10,619 nt of DNA from an uncultured Propioniciclava sp. (GTDB taxonomy: Bacteria; Actinomycetota; Actinomycetes; Propionibacteriales; Propionibacteriaceae), in the NCBI GenBank assembly GCA_937872005.1, contig CALMPQ010000178.1, positions 1 to 10,619 of the forward strand. The letters run 5' to 3'. The position numbers and the translations under genes are program-made. The notes beneath the pieces are model-generated. The model was not told the DNA's origin, did not search any database, and saw only the letters and a list, made by a program, of their open reading frames with translations. Of the stretch, positions 1 to 7,370 are shown piece after piece. The number at the start of each line of letters is the position of its first letter. Position 1 is the first letter of the stretch.

Positions 1-137
1 CGCTGTGCTGCGTCGCCGACGAGGTGCACCTGATGCCCGTCGAGCAGCGCGGCCCGTACTCGGGCACCTACACGGTGCCGTGGAACGCCTTCACCTTCGA
101 GATCATCGGGGACGGGCGCTGGACCATCTCGGCCTGA
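1..137 (+). CDS. C-terminal fragment of an unrecognised protein
   Basis: An open frame enters from the left edge (first full codon at position 3) and stops at TGA 135-137, giving 44 residues beginning LCCVADEVHL and ending DGRWTISA. It is rich in aromatic residues with alternating hydrophobic/polar positions, as in a beta-rich domain end, and shows no membrane segment or motif I can name. Codon third positions are almost all G or C, as in the genes that follow, which supports real coding. It ends 48 nt before the mannosyltransferase start, and a candidate promoter lies in that gap, so the two are probably separate transcription units. Function unknown; the missing N-terminal part would be needed to assign a family. 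Confidence 0.6.
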   Translation, partial: LCCVADEVHLMPVEQRGPYSGTYTVPWNAFTFEIIGDGRWTISA

Positions 138-145
138 ACCCCCGG

Positions 146-151
146 TAGCCT
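146..151 (+). promoter_or_regulatory. Candidate -10 box (TAGCCT) for mptB
   Basis: TAGCCT fits the actinobacterial TANNNT -10 pattern and lies in the short gap after the upstream stop codon. Transcription would start near 158, leaving a leader of roughly 28 nt that carries a Shine-Dalgarno sequence. No convincing -35 hexamer is visible about 17 nt upstream. Inference from pattern only. Confidence 0.4.
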
Positions 152-174
152 TGGGCAGACCCCACGTCCTTGCC

Positions 175-180
175 GGGAGG
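175..180 (+). promoter_or_regulatory. Ribosome binding site of mptB
   Basis: GGGAGG sits 5 nt before the GTG at 186. It fixes that GTG as the start in preference to internal alternatives. Confidence 0.7.
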
Positions 181-185
181 CTCTT

Positions 186-1796
186 GTGAACGCCGTCGCC
201 GATTGGCTCCGCCACTTCGGTGACCAGGCGTGGACCCGCAACGGTCGGCTGGGGTTCTGGCTCATCGTCGTCAGCTGCCTGACCACCATCGTCGTCGCGG
301 CGCTCGGCCCGTCGACGGTGACCCTCAACGTCGGCCCCGCCAACGGCAGCCTGCTCCCGCCGTGGTTCATCCCCGTCGAGGTGGGGGAGCGGATCGGGCT
401 GCCGCTGTCGGAGTGGGTCGTCGTGCCCGTGTTGTGGGTCGGCATCATCCTGGGCGCGATCGGTCTCGTCATCGCGTGGCGCGCGGTCAGTGACGGGTGG
501 CGTCCGCGCATTCACCGGATGTTCTACCTCGGGGTGGGGCTCAACCTGGCCACGGCGGTCGTCCCGCCGCTCACCAGCGCGGACGTGCTGATGTACGCCG
601 CGTACGGGCGGTTGCAGCACCTGGGCCTGAACCCCTACGACATCACGCCCGCCCAGATCTTCCGGCAGGCCTACGACCCCGTCCTGGTCTGGACCGAACG
701 GCCCTGGCAGGACACGCCGTCGGTGTACGGCCCGATCGCGTCGTGGTCGCAGTGGCTGGCCAACCTGCTCGGCGGCGAGTCGATGCACGACGTGGTGTTC
801 TGGCTGCAGATGATGGCCGTCGTCCCGTTCATCGTGATCTGCGCGGTGATGATCAAGCTCGCCCACGGCGACGCTGCCCTGCAGACCCGCTCGGTGCTCT
901 TCACCATCCTGAACCCGCTGCTGATCTGGTCGGTCGTCGCCGGCGCGCACAACGAGGCGCTGACGCTGGTGTTCGCGATCATCGCGCTGTGGTTCGTCCG
1001 CAAGTCGGCGTTCGTGACCGGCATCTTCATCGGCCTGGCGGGCGCCGTGAAGGTGTCGCTGGTCTTCTACGGGCTGGCCCTGGTGTGGGGCTACCGTCAC
1101 GACTGGCGCAAGGTGCTGCAGCTCGGCATCGGGGCGCTGATCCCGATCGGGGTGCTCTACGGGGTGTTCGCGCCGCAGGCGCTGTTGGCGGCGGGCCGCA
1201 ACACCGGCTACGTGTCGGGCGGCTCGTGGGCGCCGTGGTTCGAGACCGCGCTGTCGTGGGTGATCCCGCAGTACTCGCGCTCGATCACCGGCATCGTCGG
1301 CTGGGTCGGACTGTTCGTCATCGGCTGGATGCTGTCGCGGGTGCTGCCCTGGCACGCCGTGCCCGGTGCTCGGCTGCCCGCGGAGCGGGACCCCCTGACC
1401 ATCACCGTGCGCACCGCCGTCGTGCTGTGCACTGCCTGGCTGGTCACCTCGCCCTACACGCTGAGCTGGTACGACCTGATCGTCTGGGCGCCGCTCGCGC
1501 TGCTCGTGCCGAACCGCCTCGACTGGCTGATGGCCCTGCGCGGCGTGGCCCTCTCGGTCGCCTACGTGACCGGGCGCACGGTGGGGTTCTCCGACGGCAT
1601 GGTCAACGTCGGCTCGTTCCTGATGCGCGACGTCCTCTCCACGGCGATCCAGTGGTTCGTGCTCGCCGCCCTCGTGCACTGGTTCTGGACGACCAACCGA
1701 ACCTGGCCCACGGCGTCCTTCGTGAAGAACGGGCTCGCCCAGCTGGCGGTGACCGGCCGGAAGGACCGGGCCCCAGCACTAGGCTCACGCAGGTGA
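186..1796 (+). CDS. mptB: Polyprenol-phosphomannose-dependent alpha-1,6-mannosyltransferase, MptB-like (GT-C fold)
   Basis: A 536-residue multi-pass membrane protein. MptB enzymes use decaprenyl-phosphomannose at the outer membrane face to extend the alpha-1,6-mannan backbone of lipomannan-type glycolipids; mycobacterial and corynebacterial homologues are of similar size (about 550-590 aa). After the first membrane helix (about 23-41) comes a short outside loop and a second helix (about 78-98). The expected GT-C acidic residue is Asp133 in SADVLMYAAYGR, just after a hydrophobic helix, followed by GLNPYD (147-152), PSVYGP (178-183) and AGAHNEAL (252-259), all typical of this family. About ten further hydrophobic stretches run to about residue 500, including TSPYTLSWYD (421-430), and the tail is basic. 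The GTG start has a good ribosome binding site. The stop overlaps the pheA start (GTGA, 1793-1796). The exact MptA/MptB subtype is inferred from motif memory; the GT87-like mannosyltransferase assignment is firmer. Confidence 0.85.
   Translation: MNAVADWLRHFGDQAWTRNGRLGFWLIVVSCLTTIVVAALGPSTVTLNVGPANGSLLPPWFIPVEVGERIGLPLSEWVVVPVLWVGIILGAIGLVIAWRAVSDGWRPRIHRMFYLGVGLNLATAVVPPLTSADVLMYAAYGRLQHLGLNPYDITPAQIFRQAYDPVLVWTERPWQDTPSVYGPIASWSQWLANLLGGESMHDVVFWLQMMAVVPFIVICAVMIKLAHGDAALQTRSVLFTILNPLLIWSVVAGAHNEALTLVFAIIALWFVRKSAFVTGIFIGLAGAVKVSLVFYGLALVWGYRHDWRKVLQLGIGALIPIGVLYGVFAPQALLAAGRNTGYVSGGSWAPWFETALSWVIPQYSRSITGIVGWVGLFVIGWMLSRVLPWHAVPGARLPAERDPLTITVRTAVVLCTAWLVTSPYTLSWYDLIVWAPLALLVPNRLDWLMALRGVALSVAYVTGRTVGFSDGMVNVGSFLMRDVLSTAIQWFVLAALVHWFWTTNRTWPTASFVKNGLAQLAVTGRKDRAPALGSRR
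1780..1785 (+). promoter_or_regulatory. Candidate leaderless -10 box (TAGGCT) for pheA
   Basis: TAGGCT lies inside the last codons of mptB and is followed by exactly 7 nt and then the pheA GTG at 1793. That spacing would start the transcript at or next to the GTG, giving a leaderless mRNA. No Shine-Dalgarno sequence is visible before pheA, which agrees. The identical hexamer and spacing recur before serS. The -35 region is weak. Confidence 0.55.
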
Positions 1797-2722
1797 TCGG
1801 CTACTTCGGGCCCGCGGGCACGTTCACCCACCAGGCGCTGCGCACCGTGTCGGACGCCGACGCCACCCCCTTCGCCACCGTCGCCGGCGTGCTGGACGCC
1901 GTCCGCTCGGGTGAGATCGAGGCCGGGTTGGTGCCGATCGAGAACTCGGTCGAGGGGGGCGTCTCGGCGACCCTCGACAACCTCGCCTCGGGTGGCGAGC
2001 CGCTGGTGATCGTGCGTGAGGTGCTGCTGCCGGTGTCGTTCGTGCTGGCCGTGCGGCCGGGTTACGAGCTGGCCGACGTGCGGCGCATCATCACCCACCC
2101 GCACGCGCACGCGCAGACGCGCGACTGGGTGCGCCTCCAGGTTCCGGGGGCGGTGGTCACCGAGGGCGGGTCCACCGCCGCGGCGGCGGCCGAGGTGGCG
2201 GACCCCGAGTCGCGCTTCGACGCGGCGATCTGCGCGCGCGTGGCCGCGGAGCTGTACGAGCTGGACATCGTGGCGTCCGACATCGCCGACAACCCCGAGG
2301 CGGTGACGCGGTTCGTGCTGGTGCGGCGCCCGGGGGAGCTGCCCGCGCCGACGGGGGCCGACAAGACGACCCTGGTGGCGTACATGTACGTCGACCACGC
2401 CGGTGGGCTGCTGGAGATCCTGGAGCAGTTCGCGATGCGCGGGGTGAACCTGACCCGCATCGAGTCCCGGCCGACCAAGAAGGCGTTCGGGGAGTACTGC
2501 TTCTCGATCGACGCCGAGGGCCACATCGGCGAGCCGCGCATGCGGGGCACCCTCAAGGGGTTGCATCGGGTGTGCCGGCAGGTGACGTTCCTGGGGTCCT
2601 ACCCACGGGCCGACCAGGTGCGACCCAAGATCGCCCGCGGGTTCAGTGCCGAGGAGTACGAGGCCGCCGAGGTCTGGATGGACGGTTTGCTCGGGCGCTC
2701 GGCCGACCAGCGGGGGCGCTGA
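1793..2722 (+). CDS. pheA: Prephenate dehydratase with C-terminal ACT domain
   Basis: Converts prephenate to phenylpyruvate in phenylalanine synthesis; cytosolic and normally feedback-controlled by phenylalanine. The 309 residues match the usual size of the monofunctional actinobacterial enzyme; there is no chorismate mutase domain. The catalytic domain (about 1-180) opens with GYFGPAGTFTHQAL (3-16), has VPIENSVEGGV (47-57), and ends with the diagnostic TRF motif (Thr172-Arg173-Phe174 in EAVTRFVLV). The ACT domain (about 192-270) carries GGLLEIL (204-210) and the phenylalanine-site ESRP motif (224-227 in LTRIESRPTK). The GTG start is chosen because the family begins with this MxxxYFGPxGT pattern almost at residue 1, and because a -10 box stands 7 nt before it; the long upstream open frame is a shadow of mptB. 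It can be expressed both by coupling to mptB through the GTGA overlap and from its own promoter. Confidence 0.95.
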   Translation: MIGYFGPAGTFTHQALRTVSDADATPFATVAGVLDAVRSGEIEAGLVPIENSVEGGVSATLDNLASGGEPLVIVREVLLPVSFVLAVRPGYELADVRRIITHPHAHAQTRDWVRLQVPGAVVTEGGSTAAAAAEVADPESRFDAAICARVAAELYELDIVASDIADNPEAVTRFVLVRRPGELPAPTGADKTTLVAYMYVDHAGGLLEILEQFAMRGVNLTRIESRPTKKAFGEYCFSIDAEGHIGEPRMRGTLKGLHRVCRQVTFLGSYPRADQVRPKIARGFSAEEYEAAEVWMDGLLGRSADQRGR

Positions 2723-2758
2723 TAGCTGTACAGGTCGCCCAGGTTGAGCGCTGCCCGG

Positions 2759-2777
2759 GTGGCGGGCTGTCCGCCGC
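2759..2777 (+). terminator. Candidate terminator hairpin downstream of pheA
   Basis: GGCGG (2761-2765) pairs with CCGCC (2771-2775) around a 5-nt loop, extendable by a T-G wobble and a G-C pair to 7 bp. It starts 36 nt after the pheA stop. No T-run follows, which is common in high-GC actinobacteria but makes the call tentative. Confidence 0.35.
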
Positions 2778-2813
2778 ATTGTGTAGGTCGACAATTTTCG
2801 ACAGACAGGTTTC

Positions 2814-2827
2814 GGACCGCGCGGTCC
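2814..2827. terminator. Perfect 14-nt GC palindrome, possible bidirectional terminator
   Basis: GGACCGCGCGGTCC is its own reverse complement and can fold as a 5-bp stem with a GCGC tetraloop on either strand. It lies 27 nt beyond the stop of the minus-strand kinase gene. The sequence after it on that strand reads GAAACC, with no T-run. A protein-binding site is an alternative. Confidence 0.35.
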
Positions 2828-2853
2828 TACGGATGTCGGTCGAAAGGTGTAGG

Positions 2854-4398
2854 TCACGGCACCATCACGAGAATCGCGCGGGGCAGCACCGACACATCGA
2901 GGCGGGTGCACTCGCCGATGGTGTCGCCGTCGATCTGGAAGCCGACGGGCTCCTCGGTCTCGATGACGAGCTTGCGCACTTGGGCGCGCTCGACGCCGGG
3001 GTGGTCGGCGGCGCGGGTGAGGACGCGGGTGGCGATGGCGCCCCAGTCGCCGACGCGCTCGGGGGAGGCCAGCATGACGTCGACGAGCCCGTCGTCGGGG
3101 AGGGCGTCCGGGGCGAGCGCGATCTGCCCCTGCACGTTGCCCACGTTGGCGATCAGGGCGACGGCGGGCGTCCGTTGGATGGTGGCGCCGCCGTCGAGGG
3201 TGACCCGGGCGCGGAACGGCGGGCTGTTGAGCGTGGTGAGGGCCGCCATCACGTAGGCGGCGGGGCCGACGACCCGCTTGAGGTCGGCGTTGGTCTCGCT
3301 CATGATCTTGGCGTCCAGGCCCATGCCGGCCATGACCATCGAGAAGTCGGGGTCTGAGTCGTCGGCGCGCAGCTGGACGATGTCGACGGGTTGGGCGTCA
3401 CCGTCGAAGGCCACGTCGAGCGCATCGGCCAGGTCGAGCGGGACGCCGAGGTTGCGGGCCAGCAGGTTGCCCGTGCCGACGGGGAGGATGCCGATCGGGA
3501 TGCCCGACTCGGCGAGGGCGGCGCAGACGGTGCGGACGGTCCCGTCGCCGCCGGCGACCAACACGAGGTCGACCTTGCGCTTGCGGGCGACACGGGCCAC
3601 GCGCGCGCCGGGATCATCGGCCTCGGTCTCGAGCCACATCGGGGGCTCCCAGCCACGCTCGGCGCACTCGCCCTCGACCTGGCGGCGGAACACGACCATG
3701 TCGGGCACCTTCGTCGGGTTGACGATGACCGCGGCGTTGCGCGGGCGGTCATCGCGGTGCTGGCGGGGGCCGAAGCGAATCACGTGCACCCCGGCGAAGG
3801 CCAGACAGAGCGACCCCACGAGACCGCCGAGGAAGCCGCCGGCGATGAGGTCGGAGAACCAGTGCGCGCGCAGCCACCAGCGGTCGGCGAACACCACCCA
3901 CCAGAGCGCGACGAGGCCGACGCCGGCGGCGACGACGGTGCTGCGGCGCCGCCGGGTGACGACCATGGCGGCGATGATCATCACGGCCAGCACGGTGGCG
4001 GCCACCAGGTGGCTGCTCGGGTACGCCCACCCCTCGGCGGTGATGAGCGGCGCGGCGGTGTCGGGTCGGGGGCGGCGGACAAGGAGTTTGGTGAGTTGGG
4101 CACCGCCCCAGCCCAGCGGGATCGACATCCCGACCGCCCACGCGAGGTTGTGCAGGCGGCGGCGCGCGGCCCAGAGCGTGACGCCGGCCAGGACGGTGTA
4201 GACGACGGTCGGCGTGGTCACGATGGCGATGGCGGCGAGGATCTGCCCGCGGGCGCCGAACGGGTCGATGCCGGGGCGTTGCGAGAAGGCGTCGATGGTG
4301 GCGAACGTGGTGGTGCCGAGGGTCAGCCAGGTCCACAGGGCGAACGCGATGGCGGTCACCACCACCGCCACGTGAGCGATCCCCCAGCGCCTGGTCAC
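2854..4398 (-). CDS. Bifunctional PAP2 phosphatase / diacylglycerol kinase family protein
   Basis: 514 residues joining two lipid enzymes. The N-terminal half (about 1-208) is a membrane PAP2 phosphatase domain with about six helices and all three signature motifs: Lys104-X6-Arg111-Pro112, Pro127-Ser128-Ser129-His130, and Arg173-X5-His179-X3-Asp183. The C-terminal half (about 219-514) is a cytosolic diacylglycerol/sphingosine-kinase-like domain with VNPTK (226-230), the nucleotide-binding GGDGT (283-287), PVGTGN (306-311), DGLVDV (436-441) and IDGD (489-492). All catalytic residues I would expect are present, so both halves look active. The family phosphorylates lipid alcohols while PAP2 removes lipid phosphates; the true substrate is unknown. 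The GTG start is supported by an in-frame stop 12 nt upstream (4411-4413), so no longer form is possible. No clear ribosome binding site is seen. It diverges from serS and converges on pheA. Such fusions are known in actinobacteria. Confidence 0.9.
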   Translation of the reverse strand: MTRRWGIAHVAVVVTAIAFALWTWLTLGTTTFATIDAFSQRPGIDPFGARGQILAAIAIVTTPTVVYTVLAGVTLWAARRRLHNLAWAVGMSIPLGWGGAQLTKLLVRRPRPDTAAPLITAEGWAYPSSHLVAATVLAVMIIAAMVVTRRRRSTVVAAGVGLVALWWVVFADRWWLRAHWFSDLIAGGFLGGLVGSLCLAFAGVHVIRFGPRQHRDDRPRNAAVIVNPTKVPDMVVFRRQVEGECAERGWEPPMWLETEADDPGARVARVARKRKVDLVLVAGGDGTVRTVCAALAESGIPIGILPVGTGNLLARNLGVPLDLADALDVAFDGDAQPVDIVQLRADDSDPDFSMVMAGMGLDAKIMSETNADLKRVVGPAAYVMAALTTLNSPPFRARVTLDGGATIQRTPAVALIANVGNVQGQIALAPDALPDDGLVDVMLASPERVGDWGAIATRVLTRAADHPGVERAQVRKLVIETEEPVGFQIDGDTIGECTRLDVSVLPRAILVMVP

Positions 4399-4463
4399 GG
4401 GTCCAGTGTGTCAGGGGTTGTGAGTCGGGACCGGTGCTGCGGCCCACCGATAGGCTGGGCCCC
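4399..4463. promoter_or_regulatory. Divergent promoter region between the PAP2-DAGK gene and serS
   Basis: 65 nt separate two head-to-head GTG starts, so both promoters must lie here. The serS side has TAGGCT at 4451-4456. On the minus strand CACACT ends 6 nt before the kinase GTG, a weak match to TANNNT at leaderless spacing. No ribosome binding site is obvious for either gene. No T-box or riboswitch could fit in this length. Confidence 0.5.
4451..4456 (+). promoter_or_regulatory. Candidate leaderless -10 box (TAGGCT) for serS
   Basis: TAGGCT is followed by 7 nt and then the serS GTG at 4464, the same hexamer and spacing as before pheA. This predicts a transcript starting at the GTG. It also argues against the alternative upstream GTG at 4434, which would lie before the promoter. 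Confidence 0.6.
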
Positions 4464-5738
4464 GTGATCGACCCGAAGATTCTGCGCACCGACCCCGACC
4501 GCATCCGCCGCAGCCAGGCCGCGCGCGGCGAGTCGGTGGACCTCGTCGACCAGCTCATCGCCGCCGACGAGCGCCGCCGCTCGCTGATGGCGTCGTCCGA
4601 GACGGCGCGCGCGGAGCAGAAGTCCTTGTCGTCGCGGATCCCGAAGGCAGCGGGTGACGAGAAGGCGGAGCTGCTGGCCCGCACCAAGCAGCTCGCCGCC
4701 GACGTGAAGCAGGCGCAGGCCGAGACCGAGGCCGCGCAGGTCACCTTCGACGACCTGATGATGCAGTTGGGCAACATCGTGGGCGAGGGCGTCCCGGCCG
4801 GTGGGGAGGACGAGGGGGAGATCATCGAGACGTGGGGCGTCCCGCGTGACTTCGCCGCCGAGGGCTTCACCCCGCGCGACCACCTTGAGCTCGGCGAGAT
4901 GCTGGGCGCCATCGACATGGAGCGTGGCGCGAAGATCTCGGGATCGCGGTTCTACGTGCTGACCGGGCAGGGCGCGCAGCTCGAGTTCGCGCTGCTGCAG
5001 CACGCGATGGCGATGGCGTCGTCGTGGGGGTTCATGCCGATGATCGTGCCGTCGCTGGTGCGTCCGGAGGCGATGGCGGGCACGGGGTTCCTGGGCCAGG
5101 CGGCCGAGGACGTCTACCACCTGGAGCGGGACGACCTGTACCTGGTCGGCACGTCGGAGGTGGCGCTGGCGGCCTACCACTCCGACGAGATCCTGCCGGC
5201 CGAGTCGCTGCCGCGGCACTACGCCGGGTGGTCGTCGTGCTTCCGGCGCGAGGCGGGGGCGTACGGCAAGGACACCCGCGGCATCTTCCGCGTGCACTGG
5301 TTCGACAAGGCCGAGCTGTTCGTCTACTGCGACCCTGCGGAGGCGGAGGCCGAGCACGCCAAGCTGCTGGGGTATGAGAAGGCGTTCATCGAGTCGCTGG
5401 AAATCCCCTATCAGGTGCTCGACGTGGCCTCGGGCGACCTCGGGAGCTCGGCGGCGCGGAAGTTCGACTGCTACGGGTGGCTGCCCACGCAGGAGCGCTA
5501 CCGCGAGATCACCTCGACGTCGAACTGCACCGAGTTCCAAGCGCGGCGGTTGAACATCCGGCTGCGCGATGGGGACGGGACGCGTCCGCTCGCGACGTTG
5601 AACGGCACCCTGTGCGCCATGACCCGGACGATCATCATGATCCTTGAGAACCACCAGCAGGCCGACGGTTCGGTGCGGGTTCCCTCGGCGCTGCGGCCGT
5701 ATCTGGGCGGGCGTGAGTTCCTGACGCCGATCGCCTGA
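4464..5738 (+). CDS. serS: Seryl-tRNA synthetase
   Basis: Class II synthetase that activates serine with ATP and charges tRNA-Ser (and tRNA-Sec where present); cytosolic homodimer. From GTG 4464 the protein is 424 residues, the normal length, and begins [15 protein letters not shown] like the family. A GTG at 4434 would add 10 unlikely residues. The N-terminal tRNA-binding coiled-coil arm spans about 27-98. The catalytic core shows TSE (230-232), motif 2 [14 protein letters not shown] (260-273), and motif 3 from NGT (380-382) with Arg388 and LENHQQ (394-399). The usual RVHQFDK after motif 2 reads RVHWFDK here (Trp279). The gene appears to lead a plus-strand unit: the protease homologue starts 3 nt after its stop. 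A leaderless promoter is likely. Confidence 0.96.
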   Translation: MIDPKILRTDPDRIRRSQAARGESVDLVDQLIAADERRRSLMASSETARAEQKSLSSRIPKAAGDEKAELLARTKQLAADVKQAQAETEAAQVTFDDLMMQLGNIVGEGVPAGGEDEGEIIETWGVPRDFAAEGFTPRDHLELGEMLGAIDMERGAKISGSRFYVLTGQGAQLEFALLQHAMAMASSWGFMPMIVPSLVRPEAMAGTGFLGQAAEDVYHLERDDLYLVGTSEVALAAYHSDEILPAESLPRHYAGWSSCFRREAGAYGKDTRGIFRVHWFDKAELFVYCDPAEAEAEHAKLLGYEKAFIESLEIPYQVLDVASGDLGSSAARKFDCYGWLPTQERYREITSTSNCTEFQARRLNIRLRDGDGTRPLATLNGTLCAMTRTIIMILENHQQADGSVRVPSALRPYLGGREFLTPIA

Positions 5739-5741
5739 CTC

Positions 5742-6476
5742 GTGCGCGACGTCGCCCGCTTCGGGGCCGTGACGCTCGCGGCGAGCGTTCCGTTCTGGGT
5801 GGCGGGTGCGTTCGGACGCCTGCCCGCTCCGTTGTCCGCCCTGCCGGTGTCGGCGTTGGGGGTGGCGGTGCCGGCTGCCGCCGCGTGGGTCATGGCCCGT
5901 GGTTCGGGTGCGCTGGCCGATTTGGGGGCGCGTCTGCGCGCCGTCGGGGGCATCGGGTGGTGGGGTGCGGCCGGCGTTGCCGCCCTGGGGCCGATCGCGG
6001 TGAACGCGGTCGCGCACCAGTGGACGCTGCCGGACCTGTCGACGCTGGGTGCCCTGGCCCTGCTCTACGTCGTCGGCGCCTTCGGGGAGGAGATCGGCTG
6101 GACGGGCTACCTCCAGCCCCGCCTGCTGGAGGCGACGGGCTCGGTGACGGCGACCGCCGGTCTGCTGGGGGCGTTCTGGCTCGTCTGGCACCTGGTGCCG
6201 TATGTGCAGACCGGCCAGTCGGCAGGGTGGGTGGCAGCCCAGTCGGCGCAGCTGCTGCTCACCCGGGCGGCGATCGTGGGTTTGACCGCCGGTGCCGGTG
6301 GGGGCGTCCCACTCGCGGTGGCGTACCACGCGTTGTACAACCTGGCGTGGTGGGGGCTCACCGAGGGCGGGGCCGCCTACGACCCCGATGTCACCTCGCT
6401 GGTGCTGGCGCCCGTGGCGCTGCTGGCGCTGGTTGCAGGCGCCCGGGGTGTCCGCAGAATGCGTCCTGTCGGATGA
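5742..6476 (+). CDS. CPBP family intramembrane metalloprotease (Abi/CAAX-like)
   Basis: 244 residues with about seven hydrophobic segments. The three family motifs are intact: Glu116-Glu117 in FGEEIGWTGYLQPRL, FWLVWH ending at His150, and HALYN (196-200), supplying the glutamates, histidines and Asn200 expected at the metal site. CPBP enzymes are putative membrane proteases related to Rce1; bacterial members have been linked to bacteriocin self-immunity, protein maturation or scaffolding, and none of these can be chosen here. The GTG start lies 3 nt after the serS stop, with no ribosome binding site, suggesting reinitiation by ribosomes ending serS. The first helix (about 8-22) begins right after this start, so later starts would lose it. 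The stop overlaps the next start as ATGA (6473-6476). No bacteriocin-like peptide gene is visible nearby, so an immunity role is not supported by context. Confidence 0.88.
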   Translation: MRDVARFGAVTLAASVPFWVAGAFGRLPAPLSALPVSALGVAVPAAAAWVMARGSGALADLGARLRAVGGIGWWGAAGVAALGPIAVNAVAHQWTLPDLSTLGALALLYVVGAFGEEIGWTGYLQPRLLEATGSVTATAGLLGAFWLVWHLVPYVQTGQSAGWVAAQSAQLLLTRAAIVGLTAGAGGGVPLAVAYHALYNLAWWGLTEGGAAYDPDVTSLVLAPVALLALVAGARGVRRMRPVG

Positions 6477-7369
6477 GCGCCATGGCGAACGCGCAGCAGG
6501 ACGCATCCCGCGGACGCTGGCGGGAAGGGTTGCCCCGCCTGGTCGAGGAGACATTCCGCCGCTGGCACCTCACGCCCGACGGCGACCCGATCGAGGGGTC
6601 GGCCGCACGTGTGTTCCCGGTGTTGGACGCCGACGGCGTGCGCCGGGCGTGCAAGTTCGGCTACTACGAGGAGGACAACGTCGGGGAGATCCCGACCCTG
6701 TCCTTGTGGGGCGGGCGCAGCGCCGTTGAGATGGTGCGGGCGGACCCGCGCCGGGGCGTCCTGCTGTTGGAGTGGCTGGAGGGTGATCTGGAGGAGCACT
6801 GGGACGCCGACGAGGCGACCCGCACGGTGGCCGGGTTGTACCGGCGGCTGCACCGGCGCTCGGCGCCGCAGCTGCCCGATGGACACGCGTTCGTGCGGCG
6901 GTGGTTGGCCGACCTTGAGGCTTTGGGCCGGCGGGTGCCCGGCCCGCCGCGCTTCGTCGAGTGGGCCCTGCGCGCGGGTCGCGAACTCGCGGCGGAGCCC
7001 GGGACTCATGTGGTACACGGCGACCTGCACTACCAGAACGTGATGGCCCGCGACGGCGACTGGGTCGCGATCGACCCTCACGGGTACAACGCCGCGCCCG
7101 AGTACGAGGTGGCGCCCCTGCTGTCGAACCGGTGGGCCGACCTGGAGGCGACCGGCGATGTGGGGGAGGCGATCCGTGACCGGTTCTACTCCGCGGTCGA
7201 CACTGCCGAGTTGGACGAGCGCCGCGCCCGCGACTGGGTGGTCGTGCGGTGCATGATCAACCTCGCCTGGGTCGCGGTCGACGGCATCGCGGGCGTCGGC
7301 GACGACCCCCACGACTGGATCACCCGCAACGTCACCATCGTGAAGGCGATGCAGGCCATAGAGGGCTGA
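6473..7369 (+). CDS. Aminoglycoside/hydroxyurea-type phosphotransferase (APH(6)-like kinase)
   Basis: A 298-residue soluble kinase-like protein. The family transfers phosphate from ATP to hydroxyls of small molecules such as streptomycin or hydroxyurea. The N-lobe has a probable ATP-binding Lys61 (ACKFGYYEED) and the family's region LSLWGGRSAVEMVRADP (76-92) followed by LLLEWLEG. The catalytic loop is HGDLHYQN (182-189; Asp184 and Asn189), and the metal-binding equivalent of DFG is Ile200-Asp201-Pro202 in VAIDPHG, followed by EYEVAPLL (210-217). All key residues are present. The usual HPGN is HYQN here. Start at ATG 6473 overlaps the protease stop as ATGA, implying translational coupling; ATG 6482 is a possible alternative. 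Its place behind serS and a protease looks chromosomal rather than part of a resistance island, so a native metabolite may be the substrate. Actual drug resistance is unproven. Confidence 0.82.
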   Translation: MSAMANAQQDASRGRWREGLPRLVEETFRRWHLTPDGDPIEGSAARVFPVLDADGVRRACKFGYYEEDNVGEIPTLSLWGGRSAVEMVRADPRRGVLLLEWLEGDLEEHWDADEATRTVAGLYRRLHRRSAPQLPDGHAFVRRWLADLEALGRRVPGPPRFVEWALRAGRELAAEPGTHVVHGDLHYQNVMARDGDWVAIDPHGYNAAPEYEVAPLLSNRWADLEATGDVGEAIRDRFYSAVDTAELDERRARDWVVVRCMINLAWVAVDGIAGVGDDPHDWITRNVTIVKAMQAIEG

Positions 7370-7370
7370 T

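Larger units (their letters stand above)
2723..2853. other. Convergent intergenic spacer with several inverted repeats
   Basis: 131 nt between the tail-to-tail stops of pheA and the PAP2-DAGK gene. It holds a GC-rich hairpin (2759-2777), a low-GC patch with GTCGA...TCGAC arms (2788-2802), a perfect 14-nt palindrome (2814-2827), two copies of GTGTAGGTC (2781-2789 and 2847-2855), and a CCTAC (2826-2830) that could pair with GTAGG in either copy. No credible open frame fills it. It probably terminates transcription from both sides; the low-GC patch is less easily explained. Confidence 0.6.

Noticed and set aside
497..1792. Open frame upstream of and in frame with pheA
   Set aside because: The translation is low-complexity Arg/Ala/Gly/Pro and lies out of frame within mptB; pheA homology begins exactly at 1793.
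2744..3357. Plus-strand open frames across the pheA/kinase gap
   Set aside because: They run mostly antisense to the kinase gene, lack ribosome binding sites and give low-complexity products.
4434..4463. Earlier GTG start for serS
   Set aside because: It would precede the candidate -10 box and add residues not found in the family, which starts at the MIDPKILR-like segment.
5742..6476. Bacteriocin immunity protein (Abi)
   Set aside because: The CPBP motifs fit, but there is no bacteriocin-like peptide, maturation enzyme or dedicated exporter alongside.
4395..6554. Very long minus-strand open frame (about 719 codons) opposite serS and the protease gene
   Set aside because: It is Arg/Gln/His/Pro-rich with no domain, and mirrors the strongly supported plus-strand genes. 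Long antisense frames are expected at this GC content.
6473..7369. Acquired antibiotic-resistance gene on a mobile element
   Set aside because: No transposase, integron or composition shift is visible, and the gene is ATGA-coupled to its chromosomal neighbour.
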